Below are positions 41,713-51,982 of a stretch of DNA of 64,000 nucleotides, piece by piece. A program made the position numbers and the translations under genes. Source of the DNA: Martelella mediterranea (GTDB lineage Bacteria > Pseudomonadota > Alphaproteobacteria > Rhizobiales > Rhizobiaceae); contig PVUG01000002.1 in the NCBI GenBank assembly GCA_003001975.1, forward strand, positions 310,001 through 374,000. Reading direction: 5' to 3'. Each line of letters begins with the position of its first letter. The first letter of the stretch is position 1. Under the pieces are notes generated by a model that had not been told where the DNA came from, ran no database searches, and saw only the letters and a program-made list of their open reading frames with translations.

Positions 41713-42776
41713 CAACCCAGATCGAATTCAACGCGGTCGAGAAATATTACGGCCGCTACCACGCCCTGAAAAACGTCAACCTGACCATCGAAAAGGGCGA
41801 GTTCGTCGCGCTTGTCGGCCCGTCGGGCTGCGGCAAGTCCACGCTGCTGCGCACGCTGGCAGGGCTGGAGAAAATCTCGGGCGGCGATGTCAAGATCGCC
41901 GGTGAACGCATGAACGACATGCCGCCGCGCCGCCGCGACATCGCCATGGTGTTCCAGTCCTATGCGCTCTATCCGCATATGACGGTCGAGGAAAACCTGA
42001 CCTACAGCCTGCGCACCCACGGGATGAAGAAGAAGGCTGCCCAGGAAAAGGCCCGCGAAGTGGCCGAGACCACCGGTCTTTCGCAGCTTCTGACGCGCTA
42101 TCCGCGTGAGCTTTCCGGTGGTCAGCGCCAGCGTGTTGCCATGAGCCGCGCCATCATCCGCGACCCGAAAGCCTTCCTCTTCGACGAACCGCTTTCCAAC
42201 CTCGATGCGGCGCTGCGCGTTCACATGCGCAAGGAAATCCGCACGCTCCACGACCGGCTCGAGGCAACCTCCGTCTACGTCACCCATGACCAGATCGAAG
42301 CCATGACCATGGCCGACCGGGTGGTGCTGATGCGCGCCGGCGAAATCGAACAGGAAGGCGCACCGCTCGAACTTTACGACAGCCCGGCCAACCAGTTTGT
42401 CGCCGGCTTCATCGGTTCGCCCGCGATGAATTTCCTGCCGGCAACGGTCGGTGAAGACGGCCAGAGCCTCAAGCTCGAGCTTGGCGAGGGCGATGTTCTG
42501 CCCTATCCGGGCCGGCTGGAGGCAGGCCGCAAGGTCACGGTCGGGCTGCGTCCCGAACACCTGATGCTGGTTTCGAAGGACGAAGCCCAGTTCAGCCTGC
42601 CGCTCAGGATCGCCGAAGCGACGGGGGCGACGACCTATCTGTTCACCGCCAGCGACCCGGAGATTGCCGTTGTCATCAACGACCGCGCCGCAGTCACGCC
42701 CGGCGAGCCGCTGAACATGCGCATCGCCCCCGAACACATCCACATTTTCGACCGCGAAACCGGCATCCGGCTTTGA
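41709..42776 (+). CDS. ugpC: ABC sugar transporter ATPase (UgpC/MalK-like)
   Basis: 355-aa cytosolic subunit that powers import. Walker A is GPSGCGKST, signature [11 protein letters not shown], Walker [12 protein letters not shown] and the switch His in YVTHDQIEAM. A C-terminal TOBE/regulatory domain (about 235-355, VTVGLRPEHLML) is typical of MalK/UgpC. A second paralogue lies at 45489. The gene is followed by the alpha-xylosidase after 73 bp. Confidence 0.94.
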   Translation: MTTQIEFNAVEKYYGRYHALKNVNLTIEKGEFVALVGPSGCGKSTLLRTLAGLEKISGGDVKIAGERMNDMPPRRRDIAMVFQSYALYPHMTVEENLTYSLRTHGMKKKAAQEKAREVAETTGLSQLLTRYPRELSGGQRQRVAMSRAIIRDPKAFLFDEPLSNLDAALRVHMRKEIRTLHDRLEATSVYVTHDQIEAMTMADRVVLMRAGEIEQEGAPLELYDSPANQFVAGFIGSPAMNFLPATVGEDGQSLKLELGEGDVLPYPGRLEAGRKVTVGLRPEHLMLVSKDEAQFSLPLRIAEATGATTYLFTASDPEIAVVINDRAAVTPGEPLNMRIAPEHIHIFDRETGIRL

Positions 42777-42849
42777 CCGAAGGCTTTCGCGGGCAGCGAT
42801 GGCGCCTCCCCGCCATCGCTGCACCCCAGAATTCAAAGGACTTGATGCA

Positions 42850-45168
42850 ATGAAAATCCTAGACGGCAACTGGCAAGCACGTGAAAATCTCGACCTCAAT
42901 CAGCCGCTTGAGGCCTTCGACGCCCGTGTAAAAGACGGCAAGCTCATTGTGCGCGCCATGACCTGGCCGATGAATGACCGCTCCAGCCAGATCAATGCAC
43001 GGCTGATCATCCTGACCTTGTCCGCGCCGATGGAAGGCATGATCGGCCTGAAGAGCGAGCACTTCCGCGGTGTTCTCGACAATGGCCCGCATTTCGATCT
43101 CTACCCGGACGAGGGCTTCGCGCCGGAAATCGAGATCACCGAAGACTTCGCCACCCTGAAAAGCGGCAACCTGACCGCACGCGTCAGCCTCAAGGGACGC
43201 TGGAACCTCGAATTCCTGCGCGACGGCAAGCCGATCACCGGCTCCGACTACAAGGCCGGCGGTCATGTCACCGACCATGACGACAATGACCGCACCCATA
43301 TGTTCGAGCGCCTCAGCCTCGGCGTCGGCACCAAGGTTTACGGTCTCGGCGAACGCTTCACCGACTTTGTGAAGAACGGCCAGATGGTCGATATCTGGAA
43401 CCGCGACGGCGGCGCCAATACCGATCAGGCCTACAAGAATATTCCCTTCTTCCTGACCAATCGCGGCTGGGGCGTGTTCGTCAACAATCCGGGCCGGGTC
43501 GAGTTTGAAATCGGCTCCGAAAAGGTCTCCAAGGCGCTGTTTTCCGTTCCCGGTGAAAGCCTCGAATATTACCTCATCGACGGCCCGGACCCGAAGGGCG
43601 TCATCGACCGCTACACCAAGCTCACCGGCCGCCCGGCGCTGCCGGCGCGCTGGTCCTTCGGCCTGTGGCTGACGACCTCGTTCACCACCCAATATGATGA
43701 AGCGACCGTCACCAGCTTCCTCGACGGCATGGCCGAACGCGACATTCCGCTGCATGTCTTCCATTTCGACTGCTTCTGGATGCGCGGCCTGCACTGGTGC
43801 GATTTCGAATGGGACCCGGAAACCTTCCCCGATCCGGAAGCCATGCTTGCCCGCTACAAGGAACGCGGCCTCAACATCTGCGTCTGGATCAACCCCTATA
43901 TTGCCCAGGAATCCAAGCTTTTCGACGAGGGTAAGGAAAACGGCTACCTGATCAAGCGGGAAGATGGCTCGGTCTGGCAGTGGGACCGCTGGCAGCCCGG
44001 TCAGGCCGTGGTCGATTTCACCAATCCGGATGCCTGCGACTGGTACGCCGGCTACCTGAAGGATCTGGTCGGCCAGGGCGTCGATTGCTTCAAGACCGAT
44101 TTCGGCGAACGCATTCCCGTCGACGTTGCCTATCACGACGGCTCCGACCCGGAGACCATGCACAACTACTACACCTTCCTCTACAACAAGGTCGTCTACG
44201 AGGCCCTGCAGGAGACGAAGGGCGAGGACGAGGCGGTGCTGTTTGCCCGCTCCGCCACCACCGGCGGCCAGCAGTTCCCGGTTCACTGGGGCGGCGACTG
44301 CTACTCGGACTATATCTCCATGGCTGAATCGCTGCGCGGCGGGTTGTCGCTCGGTCTTTCCGGCTTCGGCTTCTGGAGCCACGATATCGGCGGCTTCGAG
44401 GCAACGGCGGAAGCCGATGTCTACAAGCGCTGGTGCGCCTTCGGTCTGCTGTCCAGCCATTCGCGCCTGCACGGCTCCAAATCCTACCGCGTGCCGTGGC
44501 TCTATGACGAGGAGGCCGTCGATGTTCTGCGCTTCTTCACCAAGCTGAAGATGAAGCTGATGCCGACGATCTACGCGGCCGCCTGCGAAGCGCCGCAAAC
44601 CGGCCTTCCGGTGATGCGCGCCATGATGCTGGAATTCCCCGAGGACCGCGCCTGCGATGTTCTCGACCGGCAGTACATGCTCGGCGACAAGCTTCTGGTG
44701 GCCCCGGTTCTCGACAAGTCCGGCGATGCCGAAATCTATCTGCCGAAGGGCCGCTGGACGCACCTTCTGACAGGTGAAGAGGTTGAAGGCGGAAGCTGGC
44801 GTGTGGAAAACCACGACTTCATGAGCCTGCCGCTTTATGTTCGCCCCTCAAGCCTGATCGTCTGGGGCGCAGTCGACGACAAGCCGGACTATGACTATGC
44901 GGACGGCGCGCTGTTTGCGCTTTATGCACTGGAAGACGGCAAGACCGCGAAAGCCACGATCTTCGCCGACAAGGGCGTGAAGGCGCAGGAACTTGCCGTT
45001 TCCCGCAACGGCGACGCACTGGCGATCGCGGCAGAAGACACCGCCCGCCCGTGGCGTCTGCGCCTGCAGGGAATTGCTTCGGTCACTGAAACCGGTGGAG
45101 CCAGCATCACGGAAACCGCCGAAGGTGTGATCCTCGAAGGCACCGGCAACGTCACGGTCACCCTTTAA
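42850..45168 (+). CDS. yicI: GH31 alpha-xylosidase (YicI-like)
   Basis: 772-aa cytosolic retaining alpha-glycosidase, the same length as E. coli YicI (772). The nucleophile is Asp417 in CFKTDFGERIP and the acid/base is Asp483 in VHWGGDCYSDY, against 416 and 482 in YicI. The N-terminal sandwich has KVYGLGERFTDFVKNGQ, and HVFHFDCFWMRGLHWCDFEW carries the aromatic wall that excludes C6 hydroxymethyl and favours xylose in this subgroup. It is expressed from the LacI-controlled importer operon, so it releases xylose from imported alpha-xylosides such as isoprimeverose. It is not a duplicate of the GH31 gene at 22802, whose active-site motifs differ. Confidence 0.92.
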   Translation: MKILDGNWQARENLDLNQPLEAFDARVKDGKLIVRAMTWPMNDRSSQINARLIILTLSAPMEGMIGLKSEHFRGVLDNGPHFDLYPDEGFAPEIEITEDFATLKSGNLTARVSLKGRWNLEFLRDGKPITGSDYKAGGHVTDHDDNDRTHMFERLSLGVGTKVYGLGERFTDFVKNGQMVDIWNRDGGANTDQAYKNIPFFLTNRGWGVFVNNPGRVEFEIGSEKVSKALFSVPGESLEYYLIDGPDPKGVIDRYTKLTGRPALPARWSFGLWLTTSFTTQYDEATVTSFLDGMAERDIPLHVFHFDCFWMRGLHWCDFEWDPETFPDPEAMLARYKERGLNICVWINPYIAQESKLFDEGKENGYLIKREDGSVWQWDRWQPGQAVVDFTNPDACDWYAGYLKDLVGQGVDCFKTDFGERIPVDVAYHDGSDPETMHNYYTFLYNKVVYEALQETKGEDEAVLFARSATTGGQQFPVHWGGDCYSDYISMAESLRGGLSLGLSGFGFWSHDIGGFEATAEADVYKRWCAFGLLSSHSRLHGSKSYRVPWLYDEEAVDVLRFFTKLKMKLMPTIYAAACEAPQTGLPVMRAMMLEFPEDRACDVLDRQYMLGDKLLVAPVLDKSGDAEIYLPKGRWTHLLTGEEVEGGSWRVENHDFMSLPLYVRPSSLIVWGAVDDKPDYDYADGALFALYALEDGKTAKATIFADKGVKAQELAVSRNGDALAIAAEDTARPWRLRLQGIASVTETGGASITETAEGVILEGTGNVTVTL

Positions 45169-45197
45169 GGGCGGCCTGCGTTCATCCAGCACAATCA

Positions 45198-45226
45198 AAG
45201 CCCCCGCGGTTTACCCCCGGGGGCTT
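45198..45226 (+). terminator. Terminator-like hairpin after the alpha-xylosidase gene
   Basis: Stem AAGCCCCCG/CGGGGGCTT, 9 bp with an 11-nt loop, 30 bp past the stop. The following CAGAC is U-poor, so termination may be partial. Confidence 0.55.
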
Positions 45227-45280
45227 CAGACTGCTGATAAACCCTTGTTGCAGACACTCGGAGCCCGCCTAACCTCTGTC

Positions 45281-45395
45281 CGTCACCCCGGACTCGATCC
45301 GGGGTCCAGGGCGGTGGAACTCCTTGTATGCAAAGACTCTTTCTGGGAGCGCAAAACAAGCGGCCCTGGATACCGGCTCAAGGCCGGTATGACGA
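45281..45395. repeat. Double-palindrome intergenic repeat element, copy A
   Basis: Two hairpins, CCCCGGACTCGATCCGGGG (45286-45304) and ATACCGGCTCAAGGCCGGTAT (45370-45390), flank a 65-bp middle; TCCAGGG and CCCTGGA beside them are inverted, and the outer ends (GTCAC / GACGA) are near complementary. This is the mosaic form of rhizobial intergenic palindromes. A relative lies at 50441. It occupies most of the 320-bp gap between two convergent operons. Confidence 0.65.
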
Positions 45396-45426
45396 AATAA
45401 CGCTGGACGGCTTTGTCAGCAGCCTG

Positions 45427-45452
45427 AGCCCCCATGGTTTTCCCCGGGGGCT
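45427..45452 (+). terminator. Second terminator-like hairpin (duplicate of 45198-45226)
   Basis: AGCCCCC/GGGGGCT stem followed by TCTTTCGTTTT. The surrounding sequence repeats that of the first hairpin (AGCCCCC..GGTTT..CCCC..GGGGGCTTC), so the repeat element is bracketed by two copies of the same terminator. Confidence 0.6.
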
Positions 45453-45488
45453 TCTTTCGTTTTGACGCATTGGCGGTGTGCCGTCCCC

Positions 45489-46589
<1,101 letters not shown>

Positions 46590-46591
46590 TG

Positions 46592-48520
46592 TCACGCCTC
46601 CCTGCGCAGCCAGACCAGCATTTCGCCCGGCGCGCGATTATCCCAGAGATAATAGGGTATGGCTTTCAGGCTCGCTGCCGCGCGCTGCGGCGGCGTGCCG
46701 GAATAAAGCGCGTCGGTCGGCTGGCTTTCCAGCATTGCATCGATTTTCAGGGCAACGGCGCCATCAAGTCCTTCGGCACGATCCAGCGTCACCGGCGTGC
46801 CATCCTTGATGACATAGGCATTGAGCGGTGCGGCATTGTCCGTTTCCTCGACGCAGTAGACGAAGGGGCCGCGCAAAAGGGCCATCCGCCCCTGATCCGG
46901 CGCAATCTCCGGATTGGCGTAGAGCATTTCCGGCTCCATCTGGAGGTCCAGCGCAATCCTGTCACCGGCCTGCCACTGACGGCGGATCCTGAGATAGCCT
47001 TTTTCCGGCGTGAGCTCCGACGCCTCGCCATTGATTGCGAGAGAAAAGCCCTTTGCCCATCCGGGAACGCGCAGCGCAAGCGTGAATTCGACAGGCGTTT
47101 CTGGCTGAAGCGTGACGGCGATCCGGCCATCTTCCGGGTAACGCGTTTCCTGCCTGATGCCGAGCTTCGTGCCGGCAACCTCGATTTCAGCCGCGTTCTC
47201 GCAATAAAGATGCAGCGCCAGTTCATCTTCCGCCACGCCGTAGAAATAAGTGCCGATCGAGGCAATCAGCCGGGAGATGTTGGGCGGGCAGCAGGGGCAG
47301 CGATGCCAGCGCCAGCGGTGGTGGTTGCCGTGGCTTTCCAGTGGGTTGTCGTAGAAGAAGTGCGTGCCATCCTGTGAAATCCCCGACAGCGCGCCATTAA
47401 AGAGCGCCCGTTCCATGACATCGGTAAACCGCGCATCGGGCTCGCGCCCCAGCATGCGGCTTGCCCAGAAGACGAGCGCGACGGAGGCGCAGGTTTCCGC
47501 ATAGGCGCTTGCATTGGGCAGGTCGTAATCGAAGGTCAGCCCTTCATTGTCCTTCGAAGGGCCGAAGCCGCCGGTGACATAGAGGTTCTTGTCGGTCAGG
47601 TGCGACCACAGCGCCTCCAGCGCCGGATTGAGGCTGTCATCGGAAAACTCGGTCGCGACATCCGCCATCCCGGCATAAAGATAGGCCGCGCGCACCGCAT
47701 GACCGACCACTTCGCGCTGCTCGCGCACCGGCTTGTGCGCCTGGCAGTATTCGAGCGTGGAGAAGTGGAAATCCTCCGGTTTGTCGCCGCGGGCGACCGC
47801 CTCCTGATCGAAATAATTCGGCTTTTTCCCGCGCTCGTCGACGAAGAATTTCGCCAGATCGAGATAACGCTGTTCACCGGTTACGCGACCGAGCTTGACC
47901 AGCGCCAGCTCAAGTTCCGGGTGGCCCGGATAGCCGCGCTTCTTGTCGGCATCAGGCCCGAATGTCCGGTCGATGCAATCGGCGTAACGGCACATGATAT
48001 CGAGGAAGCGGCGCTTGCCGGTGGCGTGGTAATAGGCAACCGCGCCCTCGATCATATGGCCGGCATTATAGAGCTCATGACGGTCGCGCAGATTGGTCCA
48101 GCGCTGGCCCGGCTGAATGCGCTGATACCAGGAATTGAGATAGCCGTCCTCGGCCTGAAGCCTTCCATAAGCATCGATCACTTCATCGACGCGGGCTTCG
48201 AGTTCCTCATCGCGCTTGCGGTTCAGCGCATAGGCTGCCGTCTCGATGCTCTTGCCGAAGTCGGAGTCCCAGAACATCTGGGTGGTGACGGTGTTGCCGT
48301 GGTCGAAGGGAATGACAACGCCGGGATTGGGCAGGTCGGGATCGACCTGTTCCAGCATGCGCGCTTCGATGCATCGGTCGAACAGAAGCTTGGCGGTGGT
48401 GGTCGCGATCACATCGACGCGCGGGCCGAAAAAGCCGCCGACCTCGACCTGATTGACGGAAAGCGGGCGGAATTTCGATTTCGGCTGAAGGGCATCGCCA
48501 GCATTGAGAGGCTTGTTCAT
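46592..48520 (-). CDS. GH127 beta-L-arabinofuranosidase
   Basis: 642-aa cytosolic enzyme of the DUF1680/HypBA1 family, which cleaves beta-1,2-linked L-arabinofuranose as in hydroxyproline-rich plant glycoproteins. The Zn-coordinating cysteines are visible in [11 protein letters not shown] (Cys408, Cys410, Cys411), and [13 protein letters not shown] holds the Glu and a further Cys of the Cys3-Glu site. The (alpha/alpha)6 barrel is followed by beta-sandwich domains. No signal peptide is seen, so it acts on imported sugar. It is placed between the permease and ATPase genes of one operon under a LacI regulator. GH127-like enzymes with other specificities exist, so the substrate is a strong inference rather than proof. 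Confidence 0.9.
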   Translation of the reverse strand: MNKPLNAGDALQPKSKFRPLSVNQVEVGGFFGPRVDVIATTTAKLLFDRCIEARMLEQVDPDLPNPGVVIPFDHGNTVTTQMFWDSDFGKSIETAAYALNRKRDEELEARVDEVIDAYGRLQAEDGYLNSWYQRIQPGQRWTNLRDRHELYNAGHMIEGAVAYYHATGKRRFLDIMCRYADCIDRTFGPDADKKRGYPGHPELELALVKLGRVTGEQRYLDLAKFFVDERGKKPNYFDQEAVARGDKPEDFHFSTLEYCQAHKPVREQREVVGHAVRAAYLYAGMADVATEFSDDSLNPALEALWSHLTDKNLYVTGGFGPSKDNEGLTFDYDLPNASAYAETCASVALVFWASRMLGREPDARFTDVMERALFNGALSGISQDGTHFFYDNPLESHGNHHRWRWHRCPCCPPNISRLIASIGTYFYGVAEDELALHLYCENAAEIEVAGTKLGIRQETRYPEDGRIAVTLQPETPVEFTLALRVPGWAKGFSLAINGEASELTPEKGYLRIRRQWQAGDRIALDLQMEPEMLYANPEIAPDQGRMALLRGPFVYCVEETDNAAPLNAYVIKDGTPVTLDRAEGLDGAVALKIDAMLESQPTDALYSGTPPQRAAASLKAIPYYLWDNRAPGEMLVWLRREA

Positions 48521-48541
48521 CTTGTTGTCCTTTCGGAAAGC

Positions 48542-49438
48542 TTATTTCACCGCTCCGGCCGTCAGGCCGCGAATGTAGGAGCGCTGGAGAATGAGGAAGA
48601 GGATCATGCAGGGGATCATCATCAGCGTGACGCCCGCCTGCACCGCGCCCCAGTCAACCGAGCCGTAGCGGCCATAGCGCACGGCGGTCATCAAAACGGG
48701 GAGCGTGAATTTCGACTGGTCGGTCAAAAGCACAAGGGCTGCGAGGAATTCGTTCCAGGCATTGAGGAAGGCGAACAGGCCAACGGTCACCACGCCCGGC
48801 AACACCAGCGGCCCCATGACCTGAACCAGCATGCGCACGCCCTTGACGCCATCCATGCGGGCCGCCTCCTCGATTTCCTTCGGCACCGCATCGAAAGCGT
48901 TGCGCATCATGAAAACCGAAAACGGGAGCTGCAGCGTGGAATAGATGAAGACGAGGCCGATCAGCGTGTTCTGAAGCCCCATCTTCGCCAGCAGCAGAAA
49001 CAGCGGGGTGAGGATCGACTGGAACGGGATCATCATCGTCGACAGGATCAGCACGAAGGCAAAGCCCTTCAGCGGAAACCGGTAACGCGAGAAACCGTAA
49101 CCGGCGAGAATGGCCACGACGATGGTGAGCGCCGATGTGCCGACGGCGACAAACAGCGAATTGCCGGAATAGTGCAGCACCGACTGACCGAAATTTTCCA
49201 GCCGTTCATAACTGGAAATGCTGAAGCCTTCGGTGGGCCACGGCGGCAGGGGCGGCTGGGTCGATTCCGCCGGTGTGCGGAAACTGGCCAGAATGACCCA
49301 GACCAGCGGCGCCAGAAAAAGCGCTGCCACAAGCGCCGCCGTTACATGAAACAGAACGCGGTGATAGCGAAACCGGCCGCGACGGGTGGCAGGCGCTGCG
49401 GTTGCCGGCTGTGAAGTGGAAACGGCCGTTGACATCAT
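48542..49438 (-). CDS. ABC sugar transporter permease (MalG-like), arabinofuranoside operon
   Basis: 298 aa with six membrane helices after a 25-residue Ala/Thr-rich cytosolic tail. The EAA loop EIEEAARMDGVKGVRMLVQV and AFLNAWNEFLAALVLL are classical MalG motifs. Two adjacent ATGs (49438, 49435) are possible; the second has the better distance to AAGGA. The first overlaps the stop of the preceding permease. GH127 follows 21 bp later. Confidence 0.92.
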   Translation of the reverse strand: MMSTAVSTSQPATAAPATRRGRFRYHRVLFHVTAALVAALFLAPLVWVILASFRTPAESTQPPLPPWPTEGFSISSYERLENFGQSVLHYSGNSLFVAVGTSALTIVVAILAGYGFSRYRFPLKGFAFVLILSTMMIPFQSILTPLFLLLAKMGLQNTLIGLVFIYSTLQLPFSVFMMRNAFDAVPKEIEEAARMDGVKGVRMLVQVMGPLVLPGVVTVGLFAFLNAWNEFLAALVLLTDQSKFTLPVLMTAVRYGRYGSVDWGAVQAGVTLMMIPCMILFLILQRSYIRGLTAGAVK

Positions 49439-50361
49439 TTGTCCTTTCGATCGCCAAGCATGGTCAGCTGCAACACGCTGAGAACGAGCAGGATGAGCAG
49501 CAGCACCATCGACAGTGCCGCGCCATAGCCCAGGCGGAAGGAGACGAAGCTTTCATTGAAGATCTTGTAGACGGCCGTGACGGTCTTGTTCTGCGGCCCG
49601 CCGCTCAAGATGATGTAGAACTGGTCGAAGGCCAGCATCGAACCGGACACGCACAGGATCAGCGCCAGCGCGAAAGGTTTGCGGATCAGCGGCATGGTGA
49701 TGTAGCGGAAACGCTGCAGCCATTTGGCGCCGTCAATGCGCGCGGCTTCCTGATAATCCGCCGGGATTGCCTGCAGGCCGCTCATCAGGATGACCATGTA
49801 GAAACCGGCCATTTTCCAGACGACCATGACGATGACCGACCAGAAGGCAGGCGTGTAACTGGCGAGAATATTGACCCGCCCCTTGGTCAGCCCGACATCC
49901 TGCGCCAGCGGCGAAAACAGGCCGGTATCGACATTCGAAAGCCACACCCACAACAGCGCGGCAGAGGCAAAACCGGTCACCACCGGCAGGAAGTAGATGG
50001 TCCGGTACGTCGAAACCGCGCGCCCCTGCCCCTGCACGATCAGCGCCAGGATCATGGCAAAGCCGAGAAGCCCAATGGTGACCACAACCGTATACTGGAT
50101 GGTGAACCAGAGCGACGACCAGAAGCTCTTGTCGAACAGCAGCCGCTCGTAATTGTCCAAACCGATATAGCGCGGCAGGCCCATCAGCGGCCATTTGTGC
50201 AGCGACATCCACACCGTCATGCCGAGCGGAACGATGAAGAACACGGTGACAAGCGCCAGCGCGGGGAGAACATAGATCAGGCCTGTCCATTGTGAAGACC
50301 GCCGCCGCCTTCGCCGTTTCGGCAAAGGTGCGCCCGCGCCGGCCACTATCCCGTCAGACAT
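49435..50361 (-). CDS. ABC sugar transporter permease (MalF-like), arabinofuranoside operon
   Basis: 308 aa with six helices after a strongly basic N-terminal stretch (LPKRRRRRRSSQW). The EAA loop is DYQEAARIDGAKWLQRFRYI. The ATG at 50361 has AAAGGAC 6 nt upstream; longer open frame ignored. It begins after an intercistronic region rich in palindromes that separates it from the binding-protein gene. Confidence 0.92.
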   Translation of the reverse strand: MSDGIVAGAGAPLPKRRRRRRSSQWTGLIYVLPALALVTVFFIVPLGMTVWMSLHKWPLMGLPRYIGLDNYERLLFDKSFWSSLWFTIQYTVVVTIGLLGFAMILALIVQGQGRAVSTYRTIYFLPVVTGFASAALLWVWLSNVDTGLFSPLAQDVGLTKGRVNILASYTPAFWSVIVMVVWKMAGFYMVILMSGLQAIPADYQEAARIDGAKWLQRFRYITMPLIRKPFALALILCVSGSMLAFDQFYIILSGGPQNKTVTAVYKIFNESFVSFRLGYGAALSMVLLLILLVLSVLQLTMLGDRKDK

Positions 50362-50390
50362 GGCAAAGTCCTTTCGCATTAAAAGGGTGG

Positions 50391-50413
50391 CCACCGGCCC
50401 TTAAGGCCGGTGG
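50391..50413. repeat. Stem-loop before the permease gene
   Basis: Perfect 9-bp arms CCACCGGCC/GGCCGGTGG with a 5-nt loop, between the binding-protein and permease genes of the minus-strand operon; likely mRNA processing or attenuation. Confidence 0.55.
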
Positions 50414-50440
50414 TGCGTTGACAGACCTCACGTCTCTCTC

Positions 50441-50522
50441 CGCGTCATGCTCGGGCTCGACCCGGGCATCCATGAGGCGTCTTGCCATGGACCCTCGGGT
50501 CAAGCCCGAGGGTGACACGTGA
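50441..50522. repeat. Double-palindrome intergenic repeat element, copy B
   Basis: Hairpins at 50448-50468 (TGCTCGGG and CCCGGGCA around CTCGA) and 50491-50513 (ACCCTCGGG and CCCGAGGGT around TCAAG) with an inverted ATCCATG/CATGGA pair inside, built like copy A at 45281. It sits inside an operon and adds two more stems to the gap after the receptor gene. Confidence 0.62.
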
Positions 50523-50598
50523 GGAAAGTGCGGTTAGTCAGCAGTCATTCCAACCGGCCCCGGCGGGCCGGCGGCTGTGCTTTTTCCCGAAACGCCGC

Positions 50599-51852
50599 TT
50601 ACCGGGACGAGTCGATGATCGACTGCATTTCGTCCTGGGCTTCAGCCATGGCGTCATCAACCTCGTCTTCGCTGTCGGCGAAGAAGGCACGGTTCAGCAT
50701 GGTGATCCAGGGGCCGTTCAGCGAATTGATCAGATCGTTGAAGACCGGGCTGTAGGGCGTCTTGCCCTTGGCCATGGCCTCGGCCGCGATCATGTAGCGG
50801 GCATCGAGCCCTTCCAGCGCCTGTTCGGCAACATCATCACGCACCGGCAGCGAGCCGTTCTGCGCCAGGATCTTCTGACCTTCCGGCGAATAGGCGAATT
50901 CGATGAAGGCCTGGATCGCCGGCATCTTTTCCTCTTCGGTCTTGGCGGAAACGACGATGTTGTCACCGCCGGCAAAGGACGACCAGTCGCCATCCTTGCC
51001 CGGCAGATAGGTCACGCCGTATTCAAGGTCGGGATACTGGTTGTTGAGCGCACCGATGGCAAAAGAGCCAGACGGGGTGAGGCCGATATTGCCGCCGGCA
51101 AAGGCTGCAAAGAAGTTCGAGCCGGAATCGGTCTGGGAGCCTGCCGGCACCAGCCCGTCCTCGACCATGCCGCGATAAAACTCGATCGCGTCCTTCATCT
51201 GCGGCGTCGTTACCGTTGCCTTCGCGCCTTCATCCTCGAACAGCGCGCCGCCGGAAGCCCAGACGAGCGGCATGAAGGTGAAGATGTTGCAGCCGCCGCA
51301 ATTGCCGGAGAAATAAAAGCCGTAAGTTTCATCGCCAAGCGCTGAGACCGCCTCGGCATCCTCACGGACCTCCGCCCAGTTTGTCGGCGCCTTGTCGGGA
51401 TCAAGCCCTGCTTCCTCAAACAGGTTCTTGTTCCAGACCAGCACCGAGGCATCGGCAGAGAACGGCATGCCGTAAATCTTGCCGTCATAGGTGCCGACCG
51501 TCAGATGCGCCTTCGACAGATGGTCGTAATAGGGCAAGGACTTGGCGAATTCCGTCATGTCCTTCAGTTGCCCGGCCTGGGCAAAGGATGGCGTGTAGAT
51601 CAGGTCGAGCGAAAGCGCGTCCGGCTCGGAACCGCCGGCAGCGGCAATCGCATATTTCTGCACCAGCTCATTCACCGGCACGATCTGCAATTCGGCCTTG
51701 TCCTCGCCTTTTGCATTAAAGGCGTCGACCAGTTTCGGCATGAATTCCGAGCCGTCGGAACGGACCCAGAGCGAGAATGTTTCCGCCTGGGCAAGCCCGG
51801 GCAATGCGATTGCGGCGATCGCCACGCCGCCAAGAAAAGTCCTGATATTCAT
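50599..51852 (-). CDS. ABC sugar transporter substrate-binding protein, arabinofuranoside operon
   Basis: 417 aa. A signal peptide (MNIRTFLGGVAIAAIALPGL, AQA-ET) is followed by a CUT1 solute-binding fold (GMPFSADASVLVWNKNLFEE, AGLDPDKAPTNWAEVREDAE). The ATG at 51852 is 8 nt after GGGAGG; an ATG two codons earlier is too close. It is the first gene of the operon, preceded by a LacI-type operator at 51898. Ligand predicted from GH127: a beta-L-arabinofuranosyl oligosaccharide (inference). Confidence 0.9.
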   Translation of the reverse strand: MNIRTFLGGVAIAAIALPGLAQAETFSLWVRSDGSEFMPKLVDAFNAKGEDKAELQIVPVNELVQKYAIAAAGGSEPDALSLDLIYTPSFAQAGQLKDMTEFAKSLPYYDHLSKAHLTVGTYDGKIYGMPFSADASVLVWNKNLFEEAGLDPDKAPTNWAEVREDAEAVSALGDETYGFYFSGNCGGCNIFTFMPLVWASGGALFEDEGAKATVTTPQMKDAIEFYRGMVEDGLVPAGSQTDSGSNFFAAFAGGNIGLTPSGSFAIGALNNQYPDLEYGVTYLPGKDGDWSSFAGGDNIVVSAKTEEEKMPAIQAFIEFAYSPEGQKILAQNGSLPVRDDVAEQALEGLDARYMIAAEAMAKGKTPYSPVFNDLINSLNGPWITMLNRAFFADSEDEVDDAMAEAQDEMQSIIDSSR

Positions 51853-51897
51853 TTCCATTACCTCCCGTTTAAAAATCATGCTGCCGCTCAAAACAGT

Positions 51898-51917
51898 TTG
51901 AGCCAACGTTTGCGCAA
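51898..51917. promoter_or_regulatory. LacI operator O1 before the binding-protein gene
   Basis: TTGAGCCAACGTTTGCGCAA, central ACGT with the arm TTGAGC/GCGCAA. It shares the core CGTTTGC with O2 and O3. Positioned 46 bp before the start codon. Confidence 0.7.
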
Positions 51918-51982
51918 ATTGCGCAATTCCCTCCCCTGAAACCGGCGTCTCACACTGGCGGGGCGGTTTCCCGGCGCAAAAT

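Noticed and set aside
42859-44814. 651-codon open frame antisense to the alpha-xylosidase
   Set aside because: The longest shadow in the window; no start context or family, while the sense gene is complete.
47600-49414. 604-codon open frame antisense to GH127 and a permease
   Set aside because: It spans two sense genes and their junction, which a real gene would not be expected to do without trace.
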